A stretch of DNA of 64,000 bases from Dryococelus australis (lineage: Eukaryota; Arthropoda; Insecta; Phasmatodea; Phasmatidae). Both the position numbers and the translations under genes were made by a program. The DNA is taken from NCBI GenBank assembly GCA_029891345.1, contig CM056998.1:171950332-172014331 (forward strand). The letters run 5' to 3'. The notes beneath the pieces are model-generated. The model did not search any database and was not told where the DNA came from. It saw nothing but the letters and a program-made list of their open reading frames with translations. Shown piece after piece: positions 1 through 10,035 of the stretch (positions within the stretch are counted from its first letter, which is position 1; each line of letters opens with the position of its first letter).

Positions 1-146
1 TCGGGGCCATCCAGCGCAGAGGTCGGGTCTTCTCCATCTGAAGGTGGGTGGCATGGAGGGTAATTTCCCGAAGGACATCACCCCTCGTGGTGGCCGGTAG
101 GACATCACCCCTCGTGGTGGCCGGTAAAGTTCGGGATGTTCCACCC

Positions 147-578
147 TTAGTTCAGCTTGGGTTGTCTCTGTTGGGGTGGCTGACACAGCATGGGTGCTGC
201 CGTCTGGGGCGGTGAGTGTTCTCTGGGTCGGGGTTGTGCTGCTTCTTCTTCCTCGGGTTCCGGTGGTTCGACCACCTCTTCCTCATCTGCATTGACATCC
301 ACTCCTTGGTCTCTGGGTACTGAGAATCCCGTTCCTGCTGTGTAGGGTCTCATCTTACCCGTGTCACCTTCCGGATCTTCCCACGGTAGTCTTTGGCCCA
401 ATACACTTGATCTCACCGTCCAACGATGTGCTACAGGCCTTCCCACTGAGATGCCAGTCCGACGCAAACTGAAATCTGGTTTACTGATGGGCAGCTCCTG
501 AGGAGGACTGCTTCTCCCATCTTGAATTTCTGGGCTCCTGTCCTTTAAGGGGGGGGGGGGGGGGGTGTTTTCATTCAA
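147..578 (-). pseudogene. Proline/acid-rich tail after gypsy integrase
   Basis: An open frame of 143 residues on the minus strand lies directly downstream of the integrase remnant. It is rich in Pro, Glu and Arg and has an acidic stretch (EEEVVEPPEPEEEEA). No domain is recognisable. Its position and orientation fit the C-terminal tail of a Ty3/gypsy pol polyprotein or the start of the 3' non-coding region. A G-run at about 550-565 gives a Pro-coding stretch at the N-terminus and may hide a sequencing indel. Assignment to the retrotransposon is by neighbourhood only. Confidence 0.35.
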
Positions 579-579
579 T

Positions 580-1276
580 GCAATGTTCTTGCGCCCCTCT
601 TGCCTTTTACTGTGTAGGCCAGGGCCTCCTAGCGAACATCTTTCAGCTGGGGCATTGTTGGTTCCTCATCCTACTGCCAGTCTTCTGGGCAACAGAGGGC
701 ATGCCCCATGCCCCAAGACGAGCTGGCTGGGACTTATGTCTATGGCTTTGTTTTTGTGGTATCTGAGCTTGAACAGAATGTCTGGCAGGTTCGTGTCCCA
801 GTGCCGGTCGTCGTCTTTCACACTGAGTGGGAGGCTCTTCTTGAGTTCTTGGTTCCTCCGCTCAGTGGGGTTGGCTTAAGGTGGAAGGGGAGGGGGGTCA
901 TACAGATTTCCACCACCCTTCTCTTACAGGCTGTCTGCCACTTTCAACCTGTGTATTGGGTCCCGTTATCAGTAAGGATCACTTGAGTGTATACCCAGTG
1001 GGGAAAAATCTTGTTTTCGAACTTCCTTATGAGTCAGAGGGCATCCGGGTTGGCTAACGGGAATGAATTCACTTACCTAGAGAACAGGTCCGTCACTACT
1101 AGGAGGTAGCGATTTCCCCTTGTGCTCCTGGGGTAGGATCCCATGATGTCAGCGGCTAAGTGGGGCCAGGGTGTTTGGGGTCTGCATGGCTTCCCTGCGG
1201 GCTTGCGTACAGGGTAAGCCTTGCCCCTGCAGCAAGTTTCACACCCTGTTACATACTGTCTGATGTCACGACTCAT
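580..1276 (-). pseudogene. Ty3/gypsy integrase, broken
   Basis: Reading leftward from 1276, the frame holds part of the integrase zinc-binding region (TGCETCCRGKAYPVRKP) and the start of the rve catalytic core (WPHLAADIMGSYPRS, LLVVTDLFSR, which carries the first catalytic Asp). Further left, in other frames, come the second Asp block (LTDNGTQYTG, about 990) and the region expected to hold the catalytic Glu (about 850), then conserved C-terminal core sequence near 700-780. Several frameshifts and stops separate these blocks, so it cannot make an enzyme. In an intact element this protein would insert the cDNA into the genome. It follows RNase H in the same orientation, as expected for gypsy pol. 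Confidence 0.8.
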
Positions 1277-1639
1277 CCCGTCCTAGACATACCATTCTAT
1301 GTCTCATAGGCTTTACTTTACCAGGGTGGGCTGCCTGACGGTGGTCTTGGCAGATGTCAGCTCGTAGTTCCTTCGGGACCCAAGTCTTCCACGGTGCTCT
1401 GGGTTGATTATTTTGTGACCAGATTACTCTGTACCGGAGTTCTAAATGTTGGGTATGGTTCCTCAGTAAGTCTTGGGCCTCCAGATATTTTGCTGTAAGT
1501 AGCTGAGCTGGTACCAGCTGATTTGGAGCTGGAGGAGGCAGATTTCTTTAGCAGGAATTCTGAGTTGAGTGTGTGGAGTCGTCATATGTCCCACTCCTAG
1601 TCTTCCTTCATGCCACCCTGGACATCTGGTTGCCAGGAC

Positions 1640-1998
1640 AGGACGTCAGGCAGGTTGTTTGACTTTCCTGGCCAGTACTGTACCTCAAAATCAAACTCCT
1701 TGAAGAGCATCGCTCACCTCCCTAGCTTGGCTTTCGTGTTTTTGGAATCATGGAGCTACTGCAGGGCTTCGCTGTCGGTTCTAAGGATGAATCTCTGTCC
1801 TTCCAGGTGGTTGCGATACTTGCGAATTGCCCAAATCACTGTGAAGCACTCCTGTTCATTAATGTGGTAACGTTGCTCTGTGTCATTCAGTCGTGTGCTC
1901 GCGTAGGCTATCACCTGGGGATGTTCTTCCACATCTTCCTGGTATAAAACCATGCTCAAGCTGTCTTGACAGACGTTGGTTTGCAAGATGAGTGGCAT
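1640..1998 (-). pseudogene. Ty3/gypsy RNase H domain, broken
   Basis: An 80-residue frame at 1756-1998 contains RNase H signatures of gypsy pol: a degenerate first block (LILQTNVCQDSLSMVLYQED), then IAYASTRLNDTEQRYHINEQ, ECFTVIWAIRKYRNHLEGQ and FILRTDSEALQ with the conserved Asp. Beyond a stop, 1640-1755 keeps the usual sequence between RNase H and integrase (QYWPGKSNNLPDVLS). The normal role is removal of the RNA strand during reverse transcription. The first catalytic block reads QTNVCQ where an Asp is expected, another sign of decay. Confidence 0.8.
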
Positions 1999-2004
1999 CC
2001 CCTC

Positions 2005-2825
2005 TTATGGCCAGTGAAGAAGCTGGATGCTCCGGTAGCTGTCTTTTAGGCTTTGGAAAATGGCTTGGTGTTGTGGGCCCCATCGCCAGCATGTGTCTTT
2101 TCCCAACAGGGAGTTACGGGGTGCCGTCAGCTGGGCGGTGTCTGGTACAAACTCCCTCAGCCAATTGCATAGGCCGGCGAAGCCCTGTAATTGTCGCTTA
2201 GTATTTGGAGTTTCAGCTTCTTCTATGGCATGGAGAGAGGATGTTCCCCTCCATGAAGACCACATGGCCCAGGTAATCAATATTCCTCTTGCTGAAGTGG
2301 CTTTTGGAAAGCTTGCAGGTAAGGTCATGTTTTTATAGGTGCTGCAGGACTCAATACATAATAATGTCGAAGTAGGCATAACAGAATTCGCAGATGTATC
2401 CAGTCAAGACTTTAGCCAACACTTCAGCCAACATCAGTCTCTGGATTGTTGCGGGGACTTTTTGGAGGCCGAAATGCAGGACCTTGAACTGTAGCCCCCC
2501 CCTCCCACTCTGATTTCTTAAAGGCCTTCTTATATTTACGACTATATGTGTGTACTGCAATTTGCCAGTAGCCGGTCTGCATATCTAAAGTGCTGAACAC
2601 CTGGGCGCTCTCTATATTGTGCAGCGTGTGTGACAGGTTAATTGCAGGAGGTGCAATGGGATGCATGACATCGTTCAATTCTCGATAATTCACGTAGATG
2701 TGTAACTGTCCATCTATCTTGGGTATGAGAACTAGGGAATTGTATGGCAAATTGCTGGGTTCAACCATCCCTTGTTCTTTAAGGGCCTTGACTTCTTCTA
2801 TTATTCTTATTCTTTCTGCAGACAC
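2005..2825 (-). pseudogene. Ty3/gypsy reverse transcriptase, broken
   Basis: Three frames cover the RT. 2424-2825 has the N-terminal fingers: EEVKALKEQGMVEPSNLPYN, SLVLIPKIDGQLHIYVNYRE, LNDVMHPIAPPAI and FSTLDMQTGYWQIAV with the first catalytic Asp. 2351-2560 has the next blocks (LHFGLQKVPATIQRLM). The YxDD box region is degraded to CYAYFDIIM. 2005-2379 holds the thumb/connection (LQGFAGLCNWLREFVPD, WRWGPQHQAIFQSLKD). Frames change at least twice, so this is a dead copy. Order RT, RNase H, integrase along the minus strand is that of Ty3/gypsy. Confidence 0.82.
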
Positions 2826-2989
2826 GTGTTATGGGTGGCATTATACAGGCTTGTCATCAGTCATGTTGAATGCTGCATGTTTGATGTAGCATTCCCAGTG
2901 GCCATTTGTGGTGGCATGTTTATTTGATATTTCCTGGTAGCTGCAAGAATTCAGGCATTTACAATTAGTGGTTTATTTCTGCTGGGTTG

Positions 2990-3830
2990 ATGGGAGCATA
3001 CTTGGGAAAGTTAACAAAATAATCTAACTTATTAAGTTGAAGTTAGAGTAAGAAAATTTAACTGATTAAGTTTAGAAGTTAAAATTCACTAAAAATAAAT
3101 TATCAAAGTTTAAGTTAAAACAATCTTAACTTATTAAAGTTAAAAAAGCAACATAAATTTTACAGTTGAAATAAAGTATCAAAAAAGTTTTTTGTGTGTG
3201 TTTATTCGAAACATAAAAACAAATCACATTTTAGAGTCCCAGAAAAAAATTACCACAACTTGGTTGCTGGATGCCGAATCAGATAGGCCTAATTACTTAT
3301 CAAAATTATGACTTAACAATCTTGTACAAAACATTTGAAATAAAACTTCAGAAATAAACTCTTCCACAACCTAGCACGAAACCAGACCAGTGCAGTGACT
3401 ACAAAAACAATTGAAATGTGCATGCCGCACAAGGACCATCAACTTCGTAACTGTGATTTTTGCATTGTGAGAGATTGTATTGATAGTTTACGATGGTGGC
3501 ATCTCGCCTACCTCACAATCACATTGCATGTGACTAAAGATTCTTTTTGATTCAGTACATAACGTCAGTGTATCAATCTGTATATTGTGGTGTGCAACAA
3601 GTTGGCTGTCAAATGTGTTGCTTATTTTTAAGAATTTGTCAAGATATTAATGGCATTTACATATAATATGTATTTCTTTGCAAGTTTTGGCCTCCAGGTG
3701 ATTGAAAAATTAACTTATGTTAGTTTTAATCATTAACGGGATATTTTAACGATTAAAAGTTAATTAGTTTTAAAATTAACTAATATGTTAAAAATTATGG
3801 ATGGGAGAAGGCATGACGGCTTCGGGATTG
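2990..3830. repeat. AT-rich segment with repeated TTAACTT motifs
   Basis: No coding potential is visible. About 3005-3160 and 3705-3800 are both dense in short TTAACTTATTAAGTT-like words in both orientations, with ordinary AT-rich sequence between them. The symmetric placement suggests a small foldback or non-autonomous DNA element inserted between the pol and gag remnants of the gypsy copy. I could not define termini or a target-site duplication. Confidence 0.3.
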
Positions 3831-4181
3831 TATTTCTAGTTCACTGTTACTCTCTCTCTGCTTCCAATATAAATGCGTCTGGCCGCAGTCTGTGATACAG
3901 TGTTGCTGTTGTAGCCATGGCTATCTCATGATCACTTTCTCAGTGATATTTGGTATCGCTATAAACTCGGTAGGGATTTCATGTCAAATTAATTTTACAG
4001 TAAGTTTAGTTCTCCCCTCAACTGGCAAAGCGAGTGCGGCACTGGCCATGTGAATTTGGGGGTTCTGGGGTGAAAGCACCTTTAGTTGTATTTGCATGAA
4101 GAGTTCTTTCCTTATCAAATTTCCCATGGCTGCTGTATTAAGTAGGGAAGTCGTGGGCTGGTTGTTTACTTAGTTCTAGGC

Positions 4182-4853
4182 TTAACGTATGAATGCCGAC
4201 TGCCCATGTTTTCTGATGCTGCTGGCCCGCTTTGCACCTCCGGGGGTGGCGTTTTCCAACTGTGGTTGGTTTGCCTTTTGTTCAGTAGCTCTGAATTCGG
4301 GCACGCTTTCTGCGCTTGATTTCTTCTCTTTCATTCTCCTGTGGGTGGCAGGCTTGTTTGGGCAGTCCCTGTTTAAAGTGCCAGCTAGGGTGGTAGGGGT
4401 AACCGGCAGGTGTGAAGTATGAGTAGGAGAGGGCACGTGGCCTATCAGTTTCACTTCCTCCTCCTTGCGCTTGTTATTGCAGTTTAGCACGACCTGTACT
4501 TTGTAATTACTTTGCCTGTGTCTCACGCTTTCTACCAGCTCTTCGACTGACTGGGGCCACTGAATTTGTAGCAAATTTCTCAGGTTCATCAGGAACTTGC
4601 ATGTAATGGCACACACACAGCTCTGCTCATCCCCTTCAGGGAAAATACGGCTGTACATTTGGGTTTTCCTCCGGATAAAAATATTAGCTTCGTCCTTGCA
4701 GGGTTGGATTCTACTGTGAAATTCGGACGAGTCGAGCGAGGACCTCTTCTCCGGAAAACAGTATGGCAAGACAGGAACAAAACTGGCACCACTCTCCATA
4801 CCAGTTCCACAATTACAATGCCTTCCCTGCTAGCTGTTTCCTGGCCTTCGTGA
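4182..4853 (-). pseudogene. Retrotransposon gag-like remnant
   Basis: A 205-residue frame contains gag-like helical sequence (DEANIFIRRKTQMYSRIFPE, NLLQIQWPQSVEELVESVRH) and ends with a DCPNK motif reminiscent of a degenerate zinc knuckle, followed by a Lys/Glu/Ser-rich tail. It sits upstream (minus-strand sense) of the RT remnant, where gag belongs in a Ty3/gypsy element. The AT-rich insert separates it from RT. The coding strand before 4800 changes frame. Assignment rests on position plus weak motif resemblance. Confidence 0.55.
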
Positions 4854-4883
4854 CCCAATTTTTGCAGTGAAGATAGATGGATG

Positions 4884-4900
4884 GGGGGGGGGGGGGGGAG
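4884..4900 (+). repeat. Poly-G homopolymer run
   Basis: A run of about 16 G lies in retroelement sequence. Similar G-runs occur near 550-565 and 24147-24158. They are sequencing-error prone and can shift frames. Confidence 0.8.
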
Positions 4901-5119
4901 ACTTCATTCTCATTAAATTTTTCACATTCTTACGTGAATGCTAAGGGTCTTTTTGCGGTCTACCTGGGAACTCCGGCAGCTGGGGCCCGTCCAAACTCTA
5001 CTTGAGTCCATATTGTGGTAGTGTCTTGTGTTACTAGGCTGGTACTCTTCGGCTCACCGGCAAACTTCGCAACGGTACGCTAATCCTGAGCGTGTTATGC
5101 GCTCATCGGGCCACCCAAT

Positions 5120-5400
5120 GCAGAGGTGGTGAAACATTTGGGCACAAGTCATGCACCTGATAGTGTTTACCCCTCGTCCGTTACAGGTTATCCAGGCACA
5201 ATAAGCATTTTGACATGTACTGTATTCTTCGCATCTGAATTCGAGGCAGTCTGTAAACCTTGGCTCGTCCGCCCAACTTCTGCATGTATAGTGAAATCTG
5301 TTCTCACAGTGGACTCAATATATCACGTGTTGCCCCTATCCACAGCATGTGCCCATGCATTATCTTTCGGTCACTGGGACGTCTTCCTATCCCATTGCGG
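5120..5400 (-). pseudogene. PHD-finger-like remnant of the gypsy gag region
   Basis: On the minus strand the frame across 5105-5222 reads a Cys/His-rich stretch: TCQNAYCAWITCNGRG, then RCMTCAQMFHHLCIGWPDE. The RC-x2-C ... H-x2-C spacing resembles the second half of a PHD zinc finger. PHD fingers are known at the end of gag in several arthropod gypsy lineages, so I interpret it as part of this element. A second Cys-rich stretch (HYTCRSWADEPRFTDCLEF) lies just upstream. It is not an intact ORF. Confidence 0.4.
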
Positions 5401-5647
5401 TGTAATTCTCGCCTAGCTCAGCTAGGTTCAGGTTGGCTTCGGCCATTACTGGGGTGTTTACTGGGTGCCACGGGATGTTTCTTGACTCTCCAAAGTCTCT
5501 GGCTCTGCTAGCTGGTTCCCTTGGCTCCTCGAAATCACGCTGACCTTTCTCTTTCCTTGTTTTCTCAACAACGTAACACCTAACATTGGGTGCCACAAAG
5601 AGAATTACCTTATGCCCTTTTGAAACGTGGGCCAGAAAGCTTGGCAC
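5387..5647 (-). other. 86-residue open frame, unrecognised
   Basis: A continuous minus-strand frame containing VILFVAPNVRCYVVEKTRKE and a Glu/Arg-rich middle. It lies upstream (minus-strand sense) of the Cys-rich remnant and could be an N-terminal gag segment of the same gypsy copy. No family is recognised. At the nucleotide level 5586-5597 reads GGGTGCCACAAA, vaguely primer-binding-site-like, but that is not decisive. Confidence 0.25.
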
Positions 5648-5699
5648 ATCACCTAGTCTACAGGGAGGCTCTTTTATGTGGGTTCAGGCTGAGAACCCC

Positions 5700-7620
5700 G
5701 GGTGGCGTTATGGGCTGGTTATTGTGGGCGTGCCTTAGCTCAGAGGGAGCAGAGAGCCGGCTTACAGAGTTGGCCTGGTTTGGTGGCGGCAGGCTACATA
5801 GGCATCTAAGGCAGCGTGGGTGCCAGTGGATACTAGTTTACCACCTGTGGACTGGTGCTGTAGCTGACCGCTGGCAGGCTGTGGCACAAGACTCTTCAGG
5901 CCTCGTCCAAGGGTTGTCCAAGGGCGGCTGGTGTGCAGTTGGCGATGGCTGGTCCATGAGCTGCTGGGTTCTGGGTGCAGGTGCTGGCATCTGGTAGAAT
6001 GTACTGGCGAGGCCTAGTCCCACTGGCAGTCCAAGCCACGGGCGGACGACAACGGGATGTGGTGTGCCGGCGATCTTCCGGGGTGGCTTGAGTAAGTCAC
6101 TACGGAGGACTGAGGAGTGAGACTCCTGTAGTTGGCGGACGGCTTTTGCATGATCCTGAGCGAAGGAAAGGCTGAAGGCTGACTGGGATGGGTTACCTGG
6201 CAATTGGTTGGCTGTATGATCCTTAGATGACTTTTTATTGGTCCACTTAGTACCTCCTTGCTGGGTGAATGTCATTAGGTTAGGTACTAAGGGTCGTCAC
6301 AGCAAGCTAGAGGCAGGTGACAGTAATTCCTTAGCTAAGAATTCCCAGATGCGATAACATCACACTTCTTCAGGTCTGGTGCCCCAACTGGCGAATCACA
6401 CGTGGTGGATGGAGCAGGTTAGTTGACTTGGGGTAGCACTAAAGCTTTGTCGTGAGCCGCTCAGAGGCTACCGAGTCACACCTTGTCAGGCCTGGCACTC
6501 CAATAGGCGAATTGTACGCCGTGTATGGAGTGGGTTAGCTGACTTGGGTGGTCCAGTTGCTTCCTCGTTGAATGTACCTAGTAGGGGGCTCTACCATATG
6601 TGTGCGCCAAGTGCCTGTGTCCGTCGAATTGTGTGGTGTTTGGCTATGTATGGACCACCCAGTTAACGGAGTCTGCAGTCCTACCCTAGTATTGGCAATG
6701 GTTTGGCAAGACCAGGTCACTTTCTGCTACCTTGGTGGACTGCATTTACAGGGGGGTTGAGAAATACAAATCACTCTTGGAATTAGAGTGCAGTGTGTAT
6801 TTGGAATATATTTATTGTCAGGAGAGTAAACACTGTAGCCGTACTAACTCCTAGGCATTCGTAGTTACGAAGCTACTGGCAGAAGTTACGTTACAAACAG
6901 TTGAATGGGACCTGTTAAAGCAAGAGCGAATCTAAAGCAACTATTGAAATAGTTGTGAGAACTACTCAAACCCTACTGTTGTTTATTGCGGTCCCGAGGG
7001 GACGATATGTGACTCTCCCAAGTGGAGTGCGTGTCTCTGGGATTGAAGTAAACTTCTCTTGTAGTAGATTGGTTGTGGCAGAGGGTCCTAGCATGGCAGT
7101 GGTAGGACGAGCTGCTGAGTTGCCAAGACAGAGGAAGCCAATGCAATGACACAACTCAACATCAACTAGCAATCTTGGGGCTCGTCCGGCCCCAAATACA
7201 GAATGGTGGCTTTCTTCTAGCATCTTTGGCTGGCAGGCTCCCCCCTTCGTGGGTGGCATCATCCCTTGCTGCGCTCTCTTGGCGAGGTTGGAAGCGGGGT
7301 AACTGTGTGTTGTGGGTGGCATCATCCCTTGCTGCGCTCTCTTGGGGAGGTTGGAAGCACGGTAGCTGTGTATTGTGGGTGGTATCACGGTGCTTGCTCA
7401 GGGGCAGGCTGGCTTTGTTCAGATGGTGAGGTGAGATGAGGTGGTGAGGCAGGGGCACATGACTGACGTGCATATTTTATTGCTACTTTCAATGGTGGGT
7501 AGTATCCATCTCTCAGGTTTAGCATTTCAGGTTCAACGCCCCGGTAAGGGTGTTGTGGCTTTCCACGGACTGAGTTGAAGTCGTAGTAGATGTATACATA
7601 GTGCATTGCCAGCTATGCGT
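5700..7620. repeat. GC-rich LTR-like sequence with internal repeats
   Basis: No gene is visible. The segment is GC-rich and contains two diverged copies of one module within 110 bp. The first starts near 6375 (GGTCTGGTGCCCCAACTGGC) and the second near 6486 (TTGTCAGGCCTGGCACTCC). Both are followed by GGAGCAGGTTAG- or GGAGTGGGTTAG-like text. The same module recurs at about 54127 and 58217 inside membralin introns. Because it flanks the minus-strand gypsy copy on its 5' side, it is probably the LTR and leader of that family. Exact LTR ends were not found. Confidence 0.45.
7249..7390. repeat. 63-bp tandem repeat, 2.25 copies
   Basis: Units start at 7249, 7312 and 7375 with GTGGGTGGCATCATCCCTTG. 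Copies one and two differ at only a few positions; the third is truncated. Because 63 is a multiple of 3, open frames run through it on both strands, but these look like repeat artefacts rather than genes. Confidence 0.85.
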
Positions 7621-7780
7621 TATGTGTCTATTCATTAATGTGATGCTGTCTTACTCTGTGGAAAGATTTGGTTATTGTAATAGATACTGCCACTATACAA
7701 AGTTTAGTTATATTTGGGTTCAGGGTTTCGTAGATACAACATAGGTACTAATCTAAAGTGTTTATTTGGTCATTACAGTA

Positions 7781-7862
7781 GAGCTTTACTGTAACAAAAC
7801 TGAAGGGACCAAAAATATAGCAAGTTTGTTATAGTAAAGTTCTTTATAGTGAAGCACACAAA
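7781..7862. mobile_element. pogo/Tigger-like terminal sequence
   Basis: CAGTAGAGCTTTACTGTAAC, followed by AAGGGACC and GTTTGTTATAGTAAAG, resembles the ends of pogo/Tigger DNA transposons (CAGTA start, then GGGACC and a GTTATA-rich stretch). The matching opposite end was not found, so the element is partial or was interrupted, possibly by the Maverick insertion that follows. Confidence 0.4.
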
Positions 7863-8210
7863 ATAAAATTAGTTGAGCAAAAATTTGCAGCAGTAAATAT
7901 TAAGTAAAAAATTTGCATGATTTTTTAATTGCGTCAATGAACCATGAGAAAAGATTTCTATGGAAACAAATAACATTATATAAATACCAATCCTTATCCA
8001 GCCACTACAAATTACTGTATGCAATATTTGTAAAAAATTATGAATAGTATAAACAAGTTACATAAAAAAACTGATATAATTTATTTGGAATTTAGTTTAA
8101 AATTTAGGCTGCTTACTATACAAAACAGGTGTTGAAGAATCAGTTTTTAGAAATTGTAACAAAAGACTGCTGCAAAATGTATGTAAGTAGTATAGAAATG
8201 CCAGTTCGAG
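7863..8210. other. AT-rich stretch, nothing recognised
   Basis: AT-rich non-coding sequence between the pogo-like end and the repeat array at the left margin of the Maverick element. I see no gene or repeat structure. Confidence 0.6.
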
Positions 8211-8212
8211 CA

Positions 8213-8620
8213 CAGCCCGCGACCATCAGAAAACCAACCGCAAATTGAATGCCCAAACCATCAGAAAAAATTACCGTTTGTTTTCCTGATACAAAACATC
8301 AGCTGCTGATTCGAGCGCAGCTGTAAAAAAGTGACTGCAAAAGTTTCGTTAGAGTGCAGCCGCAAAAAGTGATTGCAAAAAGTTGCGTTTGGGAGCAGCC
8401 CCCCAACCATCAGAAAACCAACAGCAAATTGAATACAAGAGCCATCACGAAAACACCAACTGCCGATTAGAGCGCAACTGCAAAAAGTGTCTACAAAAAG
8501 TTGCGTTAGAGTGCATCTGCAAAAAGTGATTACAAAAAGTTGCGTTTGGGTGCATCTGCAAAAAGTGACTACAAAAAGTTGCGTTTGGGGCATCTGCAAA
8601 AAGTGACTGCAAAAGTTGCA
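8213..8620. repeat. Tandem repeat array at the left margin of the Maverick element
   Basis: Two nested periodicities are visible. A block beginning GCAGCCC..ACCATCAGAAAACC recurs at 8213 and 8395 (spacing about 182 bp). From about 8478 to 8618 there are four copies of a 38-41-bp unit containing CTGCAAAAAGTGAYTACAAA and AGTTGCGTTTGGG. Open frames through the array on the minus strand only translate the repeat. No matching array exists beside the right inverted repeats, so it is either a one-sided expansion or host sequence. Confidence 0.75.
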
Positions 8621-8627
8621 AAGGGCA

Positions 8628-8676
8628 GCTCAAGAAATTTGAATACGTAAAAAAATAAAATATTGTCCATAATAAA
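8628..8676 (+). repeat. Left margin inverted repeat a
   Basis: This 49-bp stretch (GCTCAAGAAATTTGAAT then an A-rich ATAAAATATTGT segment) matches the reverse complement of 20618-20665 with few differences. Both copies end at or next to the start codon of the outermost gene on their side. It therefore looks like the inner edge of the terminal inverted repeats and probably includes the promoters of those two genes. Confidence 0.75.
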
Positions 8677-8677
8677 G

Positions 8678-8938
8678 ATGGACCAGTTGTTAAATGTATT
8701 GAACGGAACCCAACAATTTAAGAAACTTTCCGAACTTACAATCGGACAGACCTATCCCATAGACCATGCTGAAATATCTGGTACATGGTATGGGTACAAA
8801 GTGGTAATTACTTCTGGCAATTTTAAAGTAACCTTGCCAGACAGATATCTTAGGATTTTCAGCGAAAAAGTTTTAGACTGTATTAATCGTGGAGGTATAA
8901 ATTTTGCATATGATGGAATGGAGGATTGTGGCGTTTAA
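8678..8938 (+). CDS. Small Maverick protein of unknown function
   Basis: The ATG at 8678 (AATAAAGATGGACC) is the better start; an upstream frame extension has no ATG. The 86-residue product begins MDQLLNVLNG. It contains a hydrophobic/beta-rich core (LTIGQTYPIDHAEISGTWYG, YKVVITSGNFKVTLPDRYLR). Short proteins of this kind, with an initial helix followed by beta strands, occur in other insect Mavericks as hypothetical proteins. A compact beta-rich fold is my inference from the alternation of residues, not a domain match. The frame is intact. Its stop codon sits at the centre of a long perfect palindrome. It is the outermost gene on the left and is transcribed inward. Confidence 0.6.
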   Translation: MDQLLNVLNGTQQFKKLSELTIGQTYPIDHAEISGTWYGYKVVITSGNFKVTLPDRYLRIFSEKVLDCINRGGINFAYDGMEDCGV

Positions 8939-8955
8939 CGCCACAATCCTCCATT
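8917..8955. terminator. Perfect 39-nt palindrome over the stop codon
   Basis: Nineteen-base arms (8917-8935 and 8937-8955) are exact reverse complements around a single centre base at 8936. The TAA stop of the small gene lies in the centre. In RNA this would fold into a very stable hairpin at the end of the coding region, so it may be a transcription end or RNA-stability signal. The next gene to the right is convergent. Confidence 0.8.
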
Positions 8956-9022
8956 ACACCACAAAGGCATTCTAGTCGGTTTTTTAAAAAGAGTAAATGA
9001 TTGTCGTATTAGCATCAGTTGA

Positions 9023-9113
9023 TTTTTATTTGTGCTCATCTCTCTATAAAGTTTTAATGGTTATCCAATCATTAAAACACAATTATCGCTCTGACTTCGG
9101 CAATGTGCTACAA
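9023..9113 (+). repeat. Inverted repeat b, left copy, with hairpin
   Basis: This 91-bp sequence matches the reverse complement of 20777-20867 with 3 mismatches by hand alignment. Inside it, GTTTTAATG (9051-9059) and CATTAAAAC (9070-9078) form a hairpin. On the minus strand the repeat carries an ATG followed by codons like those at the start of PolB (MSTNKNQ versus MSANKNQ), so it also shares sequence with the PolB gene start. It lies inside the left margin, whereas its partner lies outside PolB on the right. Confidence 0.85.
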
Positions 9114-9209
9114 CATAGTCTAATTAAAAATTTAGATATACATCTCCAAATTCGACACATTAAAGTAGCCAAAACATTGAGTTCTTTTATTACACTTTCT
9201 ATAGAAATA
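9073..9209 (-). CDS. Possible 45-residue ORF, ends inside inverted repeat b
   Basis: A minus-strand frame starting MNNISIESVIKELNVLATLM runs to a TGA-free end at a TAA inside repeat b (…CSTLPKSER stop). The partner repeat at 20777 ends a similar C-terminus (CSILPMSER stop) on the plus strand. Two independent ends with the same short C-terminus hint at a real small gene or at shared repeat sequence. No family is recognised and the call is tentative. Confidence 0.25.
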
Positions 9210-9274
9210 TTATTCATTTTTATTATACGAAACCTTAATATATAGAATATGACTACTTCCAGCGCAAAAAGTAT

Positions 9275-10004
9275 CTACGGCTTCATCTCTAATACCACTG
9301 TTCTTTCAGACAAATCAAAGTTAATTAACTTACTTTTTCCATCTCTAATTTCAACTATTATTTCATTAACTTGATTTGTTTGCACTGGGAAAAAATAATG
9401 GATAAGCTGGTTCGTAATAGATCATGTCGCCAAATCCAAATGTTGTTCTTGGTTTAAAAGTTGTAATTATGTTAGTTTCTCTATAATTATATTTATCATG
9501 TTTTAATATCATACCATTTACTATATTACAGTGTATATTTATTGTTTCAAATGGAGCAAATTTTGGAATTGTATCGCCATAATGATCCACATTTGCTTTC
9601 AGAGTTTTATTTTCTACGAAACCCAAAAGTTTTCCTATTGAACCCCTTTTTCCAAACTGTAATTTAAGCGTACATTTTACTTTCACTTTGTTTGTTATTT
9701 TATCCAGCTCGAAAGATATATCATTTTCTTTCCCGCCCATTGAATCTACACTAACTGAAAAAATTGCTTTTATAGTTTTTTCAAGATCTTTTAAGCTATA
9801 TTGACCAACTGGAATATCAATTGCTAATTCCGTATCATTATGACCCACAAAATATAGCGTAGTTCTCCCAGAGATAATGTTATGCGTTAGATAAGTAGTA
9901 TAAAACTGAACTAAAGCCAATGAGTGTCCCTCTATCTCTAAAGGGTAGTGTAGTCTCTTCTTCAACACTGATTTGTTATCTGTTAGTTTGAATACTTTAC
10001 TCAT
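9275..10004 (-). pseudogene. Minor capsid (penton-like) protein, frameshifted
   Basis: The start at 10004 opens MSKVFKLTDNKSVLKKRLHY and runs about 210 residues of beta-rich sequence (LVQFYTTYLTHNIISGRTTL, INIHCNIVNGMILKHDKYNY, TTFGFGDMIYYEPAYPLFFP). The frame is then lost in an A6 run (plus strand 9390-9395), probably a 1-base insertion. The typical penton C-terminal strand sequence, ending at 9275, continues in the next frame (VNEIIVEIRDGKSKLINFDL). In Mavericks and adintoviruses this protein forms the pentameric vertices of the capsid. It is divergent from the ATPase, with only about 30 bp between the two start codons, so they likely share a bidirectional promoter. Confidence 0.8.
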
Positions 10005-10035
10005 TTATTACATTATTAAAAAATTCTATTAATAA

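Noticed and set aside
8261-8633. Cys/Phe-rich open frames on the minus strand (repeats of TQLFV.TFC)
   Set aside because: They only translate the tandem repeat array at the element margin; periodicity is in the DNA and frames overlap with different readings.
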